A DNA stretch of 64,000 nucleotides from Herpomyces periplanetae (lineage: Eukaryota; Ascomycota; Laboulbeniomycetes; Herpomycetales; Herpomycetaceae): NCBI GenBank assembly GCA_009733715.1, contig WMKJ01000060.1, forward strand, positions 1 to 64,000. The letters run 5' to 3'. A model generated the notes under the pieces. That model saw only the letters and a list, made by a program, of their open reading frames with translations, was not told the origin of the DNA and made no database searches. This document shows, in pieces, positions 33,401 through 46,081 of the stretch. A program made the translations under genes and the position numbers. Positions within the stretch are counted from its first letter, which is position 1. Every line of letters begins with the position of its first letter.

Positions 33401-33458
33401 AGACGACGATAATTACTCGGAAAGTGAAGATACCCAGAACATGGATATAGGTGTATAA
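30440..33458 (+). CDS. Kelch-repeat plus BTB protein, Ral2-like
   Basis: Exons 30440-30611 and 30775-33458 are joined across a 163-nt GT-AG intron (phase 1), giving 951 aa. Splicing restores a Kelch blade reading VFGGFDQYTDEVYNHVLKLN. Kelch repeats follow to about residue 210: PGVRMGHTANLW, LLIFGGENEHRSFLSDVIML, GRARHASVIHDEKLWIVGGL and IWVFGGMNEDMERTSEIWWL. A C-terminal BTB-like region starts near residue 557 with VHRLILLARWPHFARLYAAH and YRTVRSFLLYLYTDSIAP. It resumes after a basic insert of about 65 residues with GVLVLAAYYDMPRLQSLAVN. The architecture and wording match fungal Ral2 proteins, which act with Ras1 in fission yeast; Mds3/Pmd1-type regulators are related alternatives. Long Ser/Asn/Gly segments are probably disordered. 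Confidence 0.75.
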
Positions 33459-34191
33459 GAGAATCTGCTAATTAGGAGTACAACGGGTTGATGCTGTATA
33501 CGATGGAACGCATGTACAATACTAAATAATGGGATTGCTAGAAAGAACAAGGGCAATTAGTGTATATTAAACGGGTAAATTCCGTAAAATTGTGCCCCAT
33601 CCCCCAAATCTCACGATCTTATCGCTTCAACTTTTCCCGATGCGGCACCTCCTATACACGAGAGCACGTGATTTCAAATGGGCCAGATAAGGTCGACGAT
33701 GCGGTTAACACGGGTGGGCGACGAGCCAAGTGGAAAATTTTATTCGTTGGTGATAATAGACGAGTTAAAGTGAAAGTGAGAGAATCAGAGTGGACGGTTT
33801 TGCAGCAGGTTTGCCTTGGTAATAAGATTTTTTGATCAAGCTTACTTTGTAATGCGCGTTTAAAGTTAAATACGCGAAGCAACTTGCACATGACAAAATT
33901 TAGACAGGGAAGTGGAACGGGCACTTTAACGGTTAAAAGACTAGAGGGGACGAGCGTCGCGCACGGGAGGGGGGCAGGCGGGTTCACGGGGAAAAAAGTC
34001 GAGTTATACTAGTTTCACGGGAAGATTAGGTACAATTTACGTGCGCGTATATATACATACATCATTATCATCATCACGTACGTATACGTATATATATAAA
34101 TACATACATACATGTGTATGCATATGCGTGTGTGTGGGTGTACGTGAGTGCGTACGTGGGTACATGAATATTACCTACATTAGTTTTCACG
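33459..34191. promoter_or_regulatory. Upstream region of TAF12 with alternating purine-pyrimidine tract
   Basis: This 0.7 kb holds the Ral2-like 3' end and the TAF12 leader. From about 34034 to 34165 the sequence is dominated by alternating purine and pyrimidine steps (gtgcgcgtatatatacatac, then tacgtatacgtatatatata, then tgtgtgggtgtacgtgagtg). Such DNA is prone to Z-form or easy melting. A 91-codon frame at 33560-33835 has no family signature. Confidence 0.55.
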
Positions 34192-37100
34192 ATGAATCAG
34201 AATGATAAAAGTGGAAGAAATGCTTTGGCGGCGTTGATCAAACCCGAGCAAATACGACAAATGCCACACCTGGATGAAGCAATGAAGGCCAAGTATGAAC
34301 AAGGAACGCGAACAATGTGGGCATTAATTAGCAGCAAGGATCCCGGATCACTCGAGTATAATGTAGCGTTGGAAAAATTGATCGAAGCTACACAACGAAT
34401 AAGACAAGGGTATCGAGGATGGCTAGATGGAATACATCAACAGCACCAACAGCATCTTCAACGTATTCAACATTATCCAGGGGAAGGATTACAACGGGAT
34501 AGCGATGAAGTGGGCATTGACCAAAGTCATGAACAATCAGATTTACCGGCCCAATTTATTAGGCAAACAGCCCCAAGACTAGAAGAAGAAAGAGTTGTCA
34601 GCAACGAAGATTATTTAACAGAATTTGGGTGCATGGACAGCATGAACGTCCATGATAGTGGTTCAAACAAAAGGGATTTGAGCGAACAAGTTTCGGATAT
34701 AAGCTTTCAAGGAGGTGCTAATGCTAGTACTAGTAGCAGTGGCAATGGTGAAGGAACTTATGATAGGGTAACAGATGAGTTAGAGAATAGGGTGATTAGG
34801 GATGAGAATGGGGAAGCGGCGGAGGTTCGGGAAATTTTGGAATATAATATCGCCAGGGAAGAGAAATTTGGTATAAAAATATGCGATAGAAGGTCGGATG
34901 AATGGAAAAGAGCCAACAGTTCACGGCAACAAGAATCATTTTCATCTGTTACTTCAGTTGATGATAGTATTATCGAAGGACCTGAAGGGCAATTTACAGC
35001 AAATTGGCCGTTAACGCGAGAAAAGAGTATGAGACCGTTCAAAGGGGGGGATACAAGTGGACCAGGTGATGATAGCGAAATGTCGAGTGGAATAGCAGAT
35101 TCTCCGTCGGTGGCCAACGTATCAGTACCGAATAATCAAATGGTTCAGGGAAGTTTTATACGGCCGATTAACCAGCAGAGTAGTGAAAGGTTAGGATCGG
35201 GAGGTGATGAGGAACGAGGACATGGATGTGAACAAGGTCAAGGACTGGGACTAGGGTTGGGGCGTAGAGGTGAAGGAGAGCATGATAATAGAGAGGGAAA
35301 TGGTGGCATAGCCGTGAATAAAGAAAGTGAAAATGCTTTAGCATCAGCATCAGCAACGGCATCGACGATAATATCAACTTCGGCAACAAGAATGGCAACA
35401 TCAGTTCCAAATTTTATTCAGAGTCAGCTCAAGACAGGAATTTCGACGTCAGCATCAGCGTTGACCATAGGGACAGCTAAACATCAAGAATCAAATCTGA
35501 CAGTCATGCATTCCTGTGATGAAACAAAAGGAGATGGAATTGAAAGTACTCTAGACTTGACGAGTTCAAAGGGGGTTACAAAACTGAACGATGGAGTTGG
35601 TATAGGCATGGGAACGTCGTTAAACATGAGAAATGACAATGTCAAATTATCCGATGGTACCAGCTCAAAGGATAATATGATGAATTTTACAGAGAAGGGA
35701 GCAAATGAGATTGATTTAGAGGGTGGTACGGGTGGTGGTGCTGGTACTAACAATAGCAATGATCATGATAGTTTCAGTACAAACTTGATAACCACCGGAG
35801 GGGAAGCACCTGAGTCTGGACATGGTACGGAGTCGGGCGAGAATCTAGCATCGGAAATGTTCAATGAAACAGGTCTCACAAGTCGTATAATTCACATGAA
35901 ATCTAGTGCCATCTCTGGTGCTAGCGTAGATGTTGGTACAATTAACAGTGGTAATGTCAACTCTAATACCAATATCAATTTTAATACCAATTTCAATACT
36001 ATTAGCGATAGCAATATTGGCACTGGCTCTGCTACTCATCCCGATCCCGACCCTAGTCCAAGAAGCAAAGTTGTAGCCAATCCGGGGGTTGAAATTGGAA
36101 TGAGCAGAAATACTATCCAGACTAACCTTTCCTTGACGGCGCACGGGGGAATTGGAGCTGAAGCAGGCAGCATTGGTACTAGCACAGTTAGCACAACTAG
36201 TACTAGCTCTAGTGGTTTTGTAAATGCTAATGTTTACCAGACCATTAACGCCTCCTGTGTTAATACTAACACCAATGCTTATACTGTCAATAATGGAACG
36301 ACACCGGCTAATAACGGCTCAATTATCGTGTCTAATACAATGGGTATCGGAGTTAATACAGTTACCGCAACCGGAGCCAATGGTATCTCACCCGACAGCC
36401 TTGCTAGTGGTAGTATTAATGCCAGTGCAGTCTCCAATACAAATACTGGTACTACTATTACGTCAAATAGAATTTCGAGTGCCAGCTCAATGTCTAGTGT
36501 TAATACAAATCTAAGTTCAACACACATTCCTCAGCCAGGTTCAATTCCCTTGTCAAGCATTGCTACAAATGTAGCTACACATGTGTCGGGGAACTTTACG
36601 GCTAAATCTACTCAAGCAACATTTTCAACGTCAGGGTGTGTAAAGACGGTATCCCCAGCGGTATCACCAGTTGTATCGGCATCAGGAAATACCCCAAATG
36701 TTAATCATACCTTTAAGCAGCCATTACAAGTTGAGAATAGTGATACGTTGAATGTTTCGACTACGAGTGTTTCTCGGAAAGTTAGCATTCCCGGGGAAGT
36801 TAATACAAGTTTTGGAGTATCGTATACACCTGTTACTACACAAGTATCTCAGACACGGAATTTACATGCAGCGACAGTGACGACGGGCACGATAGTGCCA
36901 AATATCGCTAATCGGCATGCTAGTTTATCACACGGGCATGCTAATGTAGCACCAGTAACAACGACGGCAATGACTATGCCAGTAACAGGAACGACAACGG
37001 CAACAACTGCACCTGTACTCGGGACTCCGCTAGTTTCGAGGGGGGCGATGGGAATAAATCAAGTTAAGCCCCAAGGTAATACTCCAGCGGTTGGAGTAGT

Positions 37101-38025
37101 GTGTGCTACAGGAGGAGTACCTTCAATTGGAGTAAAAGTACCGACAACCACAATCACGACTGGAGGAATAACACCGGGGATAGTTGTTACTGGAGTAGCA
37201 ACAGCTGCAGCGGCGGCGGTCGGGGTGAATAATTTGGGTAATGCAGCTACAGTATCAAGTAATGTACCAACGGCTTCACCACCTACATCATATATTCTGA
37301 CTAGTGGAGGAGCAACATCGAATTCTGCAGGAGGAATAGTTAATCGGGCAAAGCTACATGCTCTATTTGCTCATCTTTTAGCACAACCGAATATGTTGAT
37401 AATATCGGGACAAAAAGGAAACACTGGAGGTGGAGGTGATAGTTTAGGAGATTCATCACAAGCTATACGAAGTTTGATATCTGCACAAGTTGAACAAAGT
37501 GTAGTGGATGTAGCTGAAGAATTTGTTGATGCAGTACTTGATCGAGCTTGTAAATTTGCCAAGTTACGACAACAAGCTAATTTGACGTGTGGGTATACGA
37601 GTATTAATTCACCTGGTGAATCGAGTACAGGCTATGGATCAGAAGGGAGTAAAGGAGGTAGCCCTAGTGAGGTGAATGCGGTACTTGAGTTACGAGATAT
37701 TCAAATGGTACTTGAACGGATGTATTGTCTACGGATTCCTGGGTATGCATCCGATGAAATACGTACGGTTCGTCGTATTCACAATACGACGATTTTATCT
37801 GCATCAGGTAATGCGATTAATGGTGCGGCTACGGGAATCTCTGGGGTGGCGGTACCAGCTGGTACGGCTACGAGTAGTATTGGCAATGCTGGAGCGGGTG
37901 TCAATGCCAATATTAATGCTAATACAATGAGGGGTGGAAGTGGACTCGGAATGGGAGGTGGAAATGGCATTACTCGTGGTAATAGTGGTACTGGCGGTAA
38001 TAATAGTGGTGGTAGCCCAGTGTAG
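34192..38025 (+). CDS. TAF12: TFIID/SAGA subunit TAF12, greatly enlarged
   Basis: TAF12 pairs through a histone fold with TAF4 in TFIID and with Ada1 in SAGA. The single-exon product is 1277 aa, far longer than most homologues. The N-terminus has the fungal TAF12 segment [20 protein letters not shown] followed by [11 protein letters not shown] (residues about 18-50). Residues about 100-1040 are Ser/Thr/Asn/Gly-rich and probably disordered. The histone fold is at the C-terminal end: alpha-1 [16 protein letters not shown] (about 1050), alpha-2 [20 protein letters not shown] (about 1100) and alpha-3 [20 protein letters not shown] (about 1165), then [11 protein letters not shown], matching the family's IPGFGSEEIR. 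Inserts of about 35 residues fall in both loops of the fold. The gene follows the Ral2-like gene on the same strand. Confidence 0.88.
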   Translation: MNQNDKSGRNALAALIKPEQIRQMPHLDEAMKAKYEQGTRTMWALISSKDPGSLEYNVALEKLIEATQRIRQGYRGWLDGIHQQHQQHLQRIQHYPGEGLQRDSDEVGIDQSHEQSDLPAQFIRQTAPRLEEERVVSNEDYLTEFGCMDSMNVHDSGSNKRDLSEQVSDISFQGGANASTSSSGNGEGTYDRVTDELENRVIRDENGEAAEVREILEYNIAREEKFGIKICDRRSDEWKRANSSRQQESFSSVTSVDDSIIEGPEGQFTANWPLTREKSMRPFKGGDTSGPGDDSEMSSGIADSPSVANVSVPNNQMVQGSFIRPINQQSSERLGSGGDEERGHGCEQGQGLGLGLGRRGEGEHDNREGNGGIAVNKESENALASASATASTIISTSATRMATSVPNFIQSQLKTGISTSASALTIGTAKHQESNLTVMHSCDETKGDGIESTLDLTSSKGVTKLNDGVGIGMGTSLNMRNDNVKLSDGTSSKDNMMNFTEKGANEIDLEGGTGGGAGTNNSNDHDSFSTNLITTGGEAPESGHGTESGENLASEMFNETGLTSRIIHMKSSAISGASVDVGTINSGNVNSNTNINFNTNFNTISDSNIGTGSATHPDPDPSPRSKVVANPGVEIGMSRNTIQTNLSLTAHGGIGAEAGSIGTSTVSTTSTSSSGFVNANVYQTINASCVNTNTNAYTVNNGTTPANNGSIIVSNTMGIGVNTVTATGANGISPDSLASGSINASAVSNTNTGTTITSNRISSASSMSSVNTNLSSTHIPQPGSIPLSSIATNVATHVSGNFTAKSTQATFSTSGCVKTVSPAVSPVVSASGNTPNVNHTFKQPLQVENSDTLNVSTTSVSRKVSIPGEVNTSFGVSYTPVTTQVSQTRNLHAATVTTGTIVPNIANRHASLSHGHANVAPVTTTAMTMPVTGTTTATTAPVLGTPLVSRGAMGINQVKPQGNTPAVGVVCATGGVPSIGVKVPTTTITTGGITPGIVVTGVATAAAAAVGVNNLGNAATVSSNVPTASPPTSYILTSGGATSNSAGGIVNRAKLHALFAHLLAQPNMLIISGQKGNTGGGGDSLGDSSQAIRSLISAQVEQSVVDVAEEFVDAVLDRACKFAKLRQQANLTCGYTSINSPGESSTGYGSEGSKGGSPSEVNAVLELRDIQMVLERMYCLRIPGYASDEIRTVRRIHNTTILSASGNAINGAATGISGVAVPAGTATSSIGNAGAGVNANINANTMRGGSGLGMGGGNGITRGNSGTGGNNSGGSPV

Positions 38026-38165
38026 CGCAGTACTGTACGAGTGAAGATATTTAGAGAAACGGTGTGGTACGGCATGGTGTGGCGTGGTGCGGAATGTGCC
38101 TTTAAAGTCAGCAGGATCTTCTTTCACTTAGGTTAAACATTTATCAAGAACATATGAGTAGTATA

Positions 38166-38203
38166 GGCATGGTATGGCATGGCATGGCATAGCATGGCAT
38201 GGC
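38166..38203. repeat. GGCAT pentanucleotide repeat
   Basis: About seven imperfect ggcat units occur downstream of TAF12, with related ggtgtggtacggcatgg sequence about 100 bp before them. Confidence 0.85.
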
Positions 38204-39870
38204 TTAACCAGAGGGATAAGTGTATGGAAGGAGTATAACCCGTTATTAGGTGTAAACATTAAAAGTGTTTGACAGCTACATGAGAATAGAAGGGTTTAGC
38301 CGATATTTTATTGAATAAGACCTGGTGGTGACTGAGTGTATAGGTGTGTGAGTGAAGATTTTAGCGCGGACGTGGTGGGGGTAGTGGTAGTGGGAAGTCA
38401 TGATCGTGATCGTGGACGCAATTAAAACTAGGAATTTTGACACGTGCGCCGAGGGAAAGTTAACCGTGACACGGCTCGGCAGGATTCGGCACGGCTTGTC
38501 TCGGCAGTCAATATTCGGGTAGTTCGTCACATTCCAATCTTAACTTATCGGGTATCTCTGGCCGGCCCGCCTGCCCGCACTCTCCAAGCCACCAGTGCGC
38601 AACCCCGAACTTTCGCTTGTGTGTGGCGTGTTGTGGCGCAGGGGTAATTTAACGTGGGATATTCCCGAGTCATCTAATCAAACCGGCTTACCGCCGCCGC
38701 CATTACAACGGTGCGCTCGGCTCAGGTGTCGGTCTCCCGTGGTCCGTGCTGGGTTTCTCTGTGCGTCCTCAGGTATCGTAGGTTCTCATGTCCAGTCCAG
38801 TCCAGTGCTGTGTTGTCTTGTCTTGTCGTGTTTAGTCTCGTCGTATCCTACAGCATGGCATCGCTTCCTTCTATTACCTTGTGCCCATAGTTTGCCTTGT
38901 ACTATTTCATTCGTCTTATCGCCTTCCCACAAATTTCCAGTATCCTCATACCAACTTTTCCCTTCCTGTATAACTTGCCTCGGCTCATAGACTTTCCCGT
39001 ACACCCACTCATACACCCACACTTGATACACAACCAATATAATTAAGACATGAAATTTAACTGCTCATTCAAATTAAAGTTTAACCCATGCCACACATCA
39101 TGTGCATGCTACATGCGTCCACTCCTGTCCCTACGATGTTTCTCTTGTGTATAGTACACCTGAAACTACGTGTGCGAGATTGTTTAATCAATATTATTTG
39201 CTCGCCATCTATTGCGATAAACCAATACTCATGTTTATAGTTCTCCCCCCTTCATTAAAAAGATTTCACTAGATTTAGCACACACACACACACACACGTA
39301 TACGCATACGTACATACGTACACATGCAAACTTGCACATGCGCATACACACATCCACGCCCACACCTACGCCTACGCCTACGCCTACACCTACACCGTCG
39401 TCGTCGTCGTCAATATCGGCGTCAGCCTAACTCCAAAATCATCATCGTCCTGTTACCCACGCGTCGTGTCGTTTTGAGTCGTGTTCTGTATTGTGTCTTA
39501 GTAAATTTGAACAACAAGTCGCTGGTCGAGTGCTCTACCCAAACCTCACGTGTTGTAAGCCGTTAATTTCGTTGGTGCCAGAGGTGTTGGATTGCCATGT
39601 CAATGATGATCACGATGGCGCTGCGGGCGCATACCCCTACGTGCACACGTACACGAACATGCACACGCACATGTGTACCAGCAATCAAAAATGTGCTAGT
39701 CATTAATCTTAATCAATCGTGTGACAGTATTGACCCTAATCTACATTTACTATAGCGTTTTATATTGATTAGAATAAGAATCCATCAATTTCCTTACCAT
39801 TGTTCACACTTGTTACCATGATGTGATAATAACTATACCAGCCAACCGTGTAAGAGCGTACAGTAGTGGC

Positions 39871-39896
39871 AGCGACAGCGACAGCGACAGCGACAG
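39871..39896. repeat. AGCGAC hexanucleotide repeat
   Basis: Four perfect agcgac copies are followed by degenerate agcaat and agcaac copies. The array is open on both strands, which explains the Leu-rich antisense frame at 39813-40076. Confidence 0.9.
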
Positions 39897-40151
39897 CAAT
39901 AGCAACAGCAGCAGAAACAGAAACAGTAATAGTAAAAGGTCACTCTCAACGTACACTATACTTCCATCCGATCCTAAGTCTTGACAGGGAAGAGTCGCCC
40001 TACCCCTCGTTCTCGTCCCAGTCCTCGTCCCAGTCCCGACTCCGTGTTTATCCCCATTCGTTATAGCTGCTGCCATTCATTCATGGCTCGCTATACCAAG
40101 CACAAGTTTGCCCTATATCGAGATAATACATTATCCAATAATAGTGTAAGT

Positions 40152-40180
40152 GGGTGTGGGTGTGGGTGCGGGTGTGTGGG
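40152..40180 (+). other. G-quadruplex-forming GGG-N3 tract
   Basis: GGG runs at 40152, 40158, 40164 and 40170 are separated by loops of three bases, with a fifth run at 40178. This meets the standard intramolecular quadruplex pattern. Further GGG runs continue to about 40208. Confidence 0.75.
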
Positions 40181-40929
40181 CGTAGATGGGGTGTGGGTAT
40201 AGGTATGGGTATAGACGCTTGTAAACATGAAAATTTAATTTCCTCGACCAAATTTGCTGGCTGGCTGGCTGGCCGATTGACTGGCCTGACTTTACATGCT
40301 CATGGTTTGAGTAACTCAGGAACACCATGGCATAATATACATTGTACAGTAATGTACACGTCTACACTTGCTGATTTAACCACGCCTGTTTGATCCAGCC
40401 TATACGCACTATCACGTTCGTGCCTGCGCCCGCGCCCGCGCCGTGCAGTGCCCACCCCCAGGCCCACGTGAACCATTCGACCCTTCACCGCCACACTTCG
40501 AACTGTACTTGTAGCCAGCACCAAAACTAGCAGCGGAGCCATACTCTTACACAAAATCTACTTACTCTTGAAAAGGTGGTCTATATTGCCGTTAGGGTGG
40601 CTATTGGCAAATTTTATCAGTTAATAAACCCCCATTCACTGTTCCGGTGTAATTAGCCAAACCAAGTAATTACACTGCACGGGCGTGAGCTTACAGGGCA
40701 CATGCAACCAGGTCCATTCCGTACTGGTGAACGGGACTATGGGCAAAATGGAAATTTCCTACTCATTCTCAAGCAGATTAGAGTAAAATACTCCTCTTAT
40801 CGGGGCATACTATACCGACCACAGGCTACCTGCGAAAACCATGGTCTCTCTCGCTCTCTCGCTCTCACGCCCGCGCCCGCGCCCGTGTCCGTGTCCGTGT
40901 CCCTTGTTCGCTCATTTCTCGTCCTTTCC

Positions 40930-41814
40930 CCACCTCACGTAATCACACTCTCCCCCCGGTTATATAATCACAAATTTCTCCTAAATTTCTTCCCGAATTT
41001 TTCTTTTTCACCCTTCCTCCATCGATATTTTCCCTTTTTCCCTTAAATTTCCCTTCATTACCCTCTAAATTTCATTCCTCTTCATCTCCATTCGATCAAA
41101 TTTCCCATTCTTCAGCATTTTCATCTCCATAATTCAAATTTACTCAATTATTTACATCTTAATCAATCCCTTCCATTATCGTTACCTTAATTTACCCTAT
41201 ATATCCATCCTTCTTATCCTCCATTACTCCCATTTCCCTTTGATTTCCCCTCTCCATTCACCCAACTTAACCCATCACAACCCATCCCATCCTATCCATT
41301 TCTCTCTTCTCACCACTCTAATCCCCGAATTATTACCTTTACTTCCTCTGTTATCACGCTAATCGTCTAAATATTCTTCATCCACCTCTCTACTTCGCGC
41401 GCCTACTTTCGCGCCCTATACTCATTCACTTTTTATAGTCTCTCTTTTCCACATGATCTCACCCATTTCCTACCCTTTTCCCGTTTATTCCTTGATTCCC
41501 CTTTCTATCGTCTCGCCCCTCACATCTCTCTTTGTTATCTATTTCTTCTAAATCCCATCAAGCCGCCTGCTTAAATCCTCCCCCCTTCTCTTCATCTTTA
41601 CCACATACTCCTCCATCATTCTTCTCCCTCCCTTTTCCCCTCCCCTCCCTCTCCCTCTCCCTCTCCCTCTTCCCCTCCTTCTCCTCTCCTCCCGAATCAC
41701 ACCTTCTCCTTTCCCAAGCTTTTCTTTGACTCGCTCATCTACTCTCTCTCCATCACTGTCACCTACCCTTCTCTCATTCTCACATACACACACACACACA
41801 CACGCACACACACG

Positions 41815-41859
<45 letters not shown>

Positions 41860-42137
41860 CCACACCTACGCCTACACCTACACTCTCACTCACACTCTCC
41901 ATTTCTCACTCACCTTCATCTCCCTCTCTCATCCTCATCCACTCGCCTCTCTACACCTTCCCTTCCCTTCACCTCTTCTCTCTCCTCACACCCTCGGTTG
42001 TCTCTTATTCTACTCTTATGTTTCTCTATACATAGCGTGCTTCCCTTCGCATTGTCCACTTGTCTTCTCATTCTCCAACTTCGCCTTCTCCTGTATCGTG
42101 TATATCCCTTTCTTACTCACCTCTTCATACCTTCGCC
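40930..42137 (+). promoter_or_regulatory. Kilobase-long pyrimidine-rich leader of KIN4
   Basis: Nearly all of this stretch is C and T on the KIN4 sense strand, including ccctct repeats (41645-41670) and a CA tract (41785-41860). No purine-rich coding signal interrupts it before the KIN4 ATG at 42138. Confidence 0.6.
41785..41860. repeat. CA dinucleotide microsatellite
   Basis: About 75 bp of (CA)n, interrupted by a few CG steps, lie about 280 bp before the KIN4 start codon. Confidence 0.95.
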
Positions 42138-45100
42138 ATGTCTCCTCCTATCGCCACAAAACGGAAGGAAACTAAATTTGGCGATTATGTGCTGGGACAA
42201 ACGCTCGGTGAAGGCGAATTCGGAAAGGTCAAAATTGGCTGGAAACGAAACGCCAACTCCCAGGTAGCCATTAAACTTATTCGTCGCGATTCCATCGGAA
42301 ATAACCCCTCACGTTTACCAAAAATTCAGCGTGAAATCACCATTTTGGCCCAGCTCCATCATCCTAACATCGTTCGACTCCATGAAATGGTCGAAACTGA
42401 CCGTTATATCGGTCTAATCCTTGAATACGCTTCCGGAGGCGAACTCTTTGATTACATCTTAAAACATCGTTACTTAAAAGATGCCGCTGCTCGTCGCTTG
42501 TTTGCTCAACTCGTCTCCGGCGTAACCTACCTACATCGTAAAGGCATCGTTCATCGTGATCTTAAACTGGAAAATTTACTCTTGGATAGTAACAGAAATA
42601 TCATTATTACCGATTTTGGCTTCGCTAACACTTTTAACCCTGCCGATGAACTCGGTGAAGAACTGGAATCTCATTTAATGGACCGTGATTTTATTAAGCG
42701 CGCTTGTCTCGATAGATTCGGCTCTGACGGTCATCGTCGTGGCGATTTAATGCAAACCAGCTGTGGTAGTCCGTGTTATGCAGCCCCCGAGTTAGTCGTA
42801 TCAGATCTACTTTACACGGGCCGTAAAGTAGATGTTTGGAGTTGCGGTGTTATCCTTTACGCTATGCTCGCTGGCTACTTACCTTTCGATGATGATCCGG
42901 CCAATCCTGAGGGTGATAACATAAATCTTCTCTACAAGTATATCGTATCAACCCCTCTAACCTTTCCCGATTACGTCTCACTTGAAGCTCGAGATTTGCT
43001 AAAACGTATTCTCGTCCCCGATCCTCGCAAGCGTGCAAACTTACACGAAGTTGCTAGCCATAGTTGGCTCAGTGATTGTGGTCACGCTGTTACCCTGATC
43101 GCGAATCCCGCTGCTTCACCCAATGACATTGCTCACGCTAAATTTCCTCGTATGTTTTGTCTCTCTTTGTCACACCGCGTTTTTTTATTCCTTACTTTCA
43201 CTTTACCGTATGCACTATGTTTGCCACTTCTCAATTGCGGCTTTTATTCTGTATCTGGCATTCAAACCCATACACCCACACATACGTACGTACAGAATTG
43301 CTAACTTGATAACCCCTATCTTCGTTTTTCACAGCCGTTACAATGGAAAACACACTGGTCATGGCACGTAGCGCCTCTGTGCGTGAGACCGTCAAGCCTC
43401 ATCGCGTCGATTTAGCCTCTGCCAAACTCACCGCCGCCGATCGTTTCGATTTTCCTCCTCGTGTGACAAAAACTTCTCGCGATGCTAAACGACGTACGGT
43501 TCAAGTCGAGTATGTTGCACCTCGATCTGCTACAGCTCGCATTCCTCCTACAGATACGCTAAGTCATACCACCGTTAATACCACTTCCATGAATATCCCT
43601 CCCAAGATTGGCGTTGGCTCTTCCATGGTTAATCCCAATTTCGCCGCCTCGATTACATCTCCTAAAACTGCCATTTCTAGTAATTTGGATGCTGCACTGT
43701 CACAAAAAGTCTCCCGGCGGACGAGCCAAGTTAAGTCTACCGGCACTGGTACTGGTACCAGTGGTGATGTAAGATCACGGATGTCGTTCACCGGTTCGAG
43801 AAATCGGACCAGTCACACAAGACCATCTGCAGTCGAATCAGCATTTTCATCAAATGCTCATCGTACCTCCCAAGCCGAGGTATCATCTAACACTAACGAT
43901 AGACTACCTCCTACATCATCCTCAAGCTTTACTCATAATATCAAAAATGCGACAAACGAATCTCATCGAGTATCGTTAGTATCACTGCCGAATACGACAA
44001 CCACATCCCGAATTAACTCATTTCCTACCAGTGGACAAGGATACCATTTTTACACTTCAACGGTTCAAACAGGTATAGCGTCTACCCTTGTTAACGGAAA
44101 ATTATCCCAGCCAGGCCGTGGAAATGGAGGCCCCAATGCATGTCAAAATGACAGTTTAATCATCGGAAGTGGATCTTGTGCAAACGGTAACGGACATCCT
44201 TTACGCGCTAACATTCATGATACGGACGAGTCAAGCAAACGATTGAGTAGTAATGGAAATTTTAATGGTGGAGGGCGCGGAGGTGTATCATCATCATTAT
44301 CAAACAGAACGCCGAATAAAACGGCTAATTCTGACAATAAGATTAATTCATCGTCATCGGTGGCGTCGAATCACCGTCGCTCTACGAGCACTGTAACCGT
44401 AATTAGTGACAAACTATTCGGACGTGGCGCATCCCTCTTTTCTAATCATCGGATGAGCGTTCAAGATACCGGCAAGAAGAAATCAGATAAAAGCTATCCT
44501 CCTACTAGCATGTCGCAACACTTATTAGGTAATGGTGAATTGCGCGGTCAGCGAAGACGGTCTACCGATTCAAGGAGAACATCATTTTCTTTTAGCCGGA
44601 AAAGCTCTCGTTTGGATACTTCATCTGGCTACAGTCACGGAAACTCTTCTGGTAATGGCGCTTCAGGTGGTGATATTTCTTCCCCCTCAAAAGAATGGAG
44701 ATCATCTCGACGGCTATCCTCAATATTTAACACCAGTAGTAATCTTATGAAAAGTCTGGGTGGTAGAGACACTTCAACAAGTAACGGGATTAACACAAGA
44801 AATTCGAATTCGCCGAGTCGTAGAGAATCTAATTCCGGCAAACCTGGTGGCTCTGTAACGCCTCATCATCATACAAACGATTCATCACGAAGGCATTCTG
44901 CTATCCCTAGCCGAAGATCATCACAATCTCGAAATGGTGGCGGTAGCGGCGGAGGCACAATCGCTAACTCTGGGTCAGCTTTTCGTGATACAGAAAATGC
45001 TGCTGTGCCCGGATTATCGAATAGTTTCACGAATAATTTATCCAGCAAATTACCCCAATCATCCAATACAACATCAGGAGGTAAACAATGTATCGCCGGG

Positions 45101-46081
45101 GGCGCCTCCGCAGTTAATGGTGCAAGTGTTGACAATTTAATAACTAATCTTAAATCGGCTGTGGTTTCACCATCCACATCCGATGCTATATCAGCGACAA
45201 CGTTTCACGATACAAATGCATTTCCGACCAACTCACATACTAATGCGAAATCTAATCGTACTTCGGGCGTTAATCTTGTGAACGCTTCTGCAAGTCTTAA
45301 TACAAAAGGTAGTGCACCGGGGAATAGCGGCGGCAGTGCTAATGGGAATGTGAATTGTAAAACTTATGGAAAAGTTGATTCAACCAACCATAACGCTGCA
45401 AGACTGAGCATAAATTGTGCTTCTACCGGAGGTAGTTGCAATAACAATATAGGCGTGGTCGATGGTTGTATTGTCAGTCCTAACAGTGGTGCTGCTACGG
45501 GTACCATTCCCAGTGTCAGTAGTGGTGGTGTTACTACTGGCTTTAGTTCTGTAGCCCCAATTACCAACTGTGTTGCTATGAATGTCACACGCGAGAAACC
45601 GGGACATTTAGTTGGTAATACTCCGGGTGCTACCGCAGCGACCACGGCTACGAACATAACGACAGCTACGGCTGCTGTTGTCAATGGAGTTGAAAGTGGA
45701 AATGAGAATCCGCATGATCATGTTTCTCATAATAATGGACCAAATAAAAATTTGGAAAATGGAATTATCGAAGGGGGAGGGGATTCACCTGGTGCAAGTA
45801 CTCCTATGACAACAGCAGTATCAAGTTCGTCGAGGCTAGCTAACCGCATTGGTGATGGTCATCAGTTGAATAAGAATAATCGTAAATTTGGCGATGAATA
45901 CGAAAATGTCGATCGAAGAAATAACTCTGGTGTAGGTATTGCAGGTGGTTCCGGTAAATTATCCGGAGGAATTACTGGGCATGGGAATTCATTAGGGGCT
46001 ACTACAGCTGGCACGAGTGGTGCAGCAAGGCGAGTTATGGATTTTTTCCGAAAAAGAAGTCGAAAATCATCGGGTGAATAA
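42138..46081 (+). CDS. KIN4: Serine/threonine protein kinase KIN4/Frk1 family
   Basis: In yeast Kin4 drives the spindle position checkpoint at the cell cortex and spindle poles. Exons 42138-43149 and 43335-46081 are separated by a 185-nt GT-AG intron (phase 1), giving 1252 aa. The chosen ATG has the context cgccATGtc; the open frame upstream is leader sequence. The kinase domain covers about residues 17-308: GEGEFGKVKIG glycine loop, VAIKLIRRD lysine, IVHRDLKLENLLLD, ITDFGFANTF, then TSCGSPCYAAPE and WSCGVILYAMLAGYLPFDDD. These blocks match KIN4 rather than KIN1. An insert of about 35 residues separates DFG (residue 159) from the TSCGSP loop. The tail of over 900 residues is Ser/Asn/Gly-rich and ends RRVMDFFRKRSRKSSGE, resembling the basic C-terminus of fungal KIN4 proteins. 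Confidence 0.92.

Larger units (their letters stand above)
38026..42137. other. 4.1 kb repeat-rich intergenic region between TAF12 and KIN4
   Basis: No convincing gene is visible. The region is rich in short tandem repeats: a GGCAT array (38166-38203), CA/TACG tracts near 39281-39335, an AGCGAC hexamer array (39871-39896), a G-quadruplex-like stretch (40152-40180), CTGG repeats near 40259-40280 and CA repeats (41785-41860). From about 40930 to 42137 the plus strand is intensely pyrimidine-rich, forming the KIN4 leader. A short frame at 40083-40145 ends at a consensus GTAAGT donor, but no partner exon was found. Confidence 0.5.

Noticed and set aside
39813-40076. Leu/Ser-rich minus-strand frame
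   Set aside because: Its repetitive sequence is the antisense translation of the AGCGAC/AGCAAC repeat array.
40152-40208. Internal telomeric repeat
   Set aside because: The GGGTGT units are irregular and do not match a fungal telomere repeat; a quadruplex-prone microsatellite is the simpler reading.
42060-42137. Upstream extension of KIN4 starting at 42060
   Set aside because: It starts with TTG inside the pyrimidine-rich leader; the ATG at 42138 has good context and lies just before the kinase domain.
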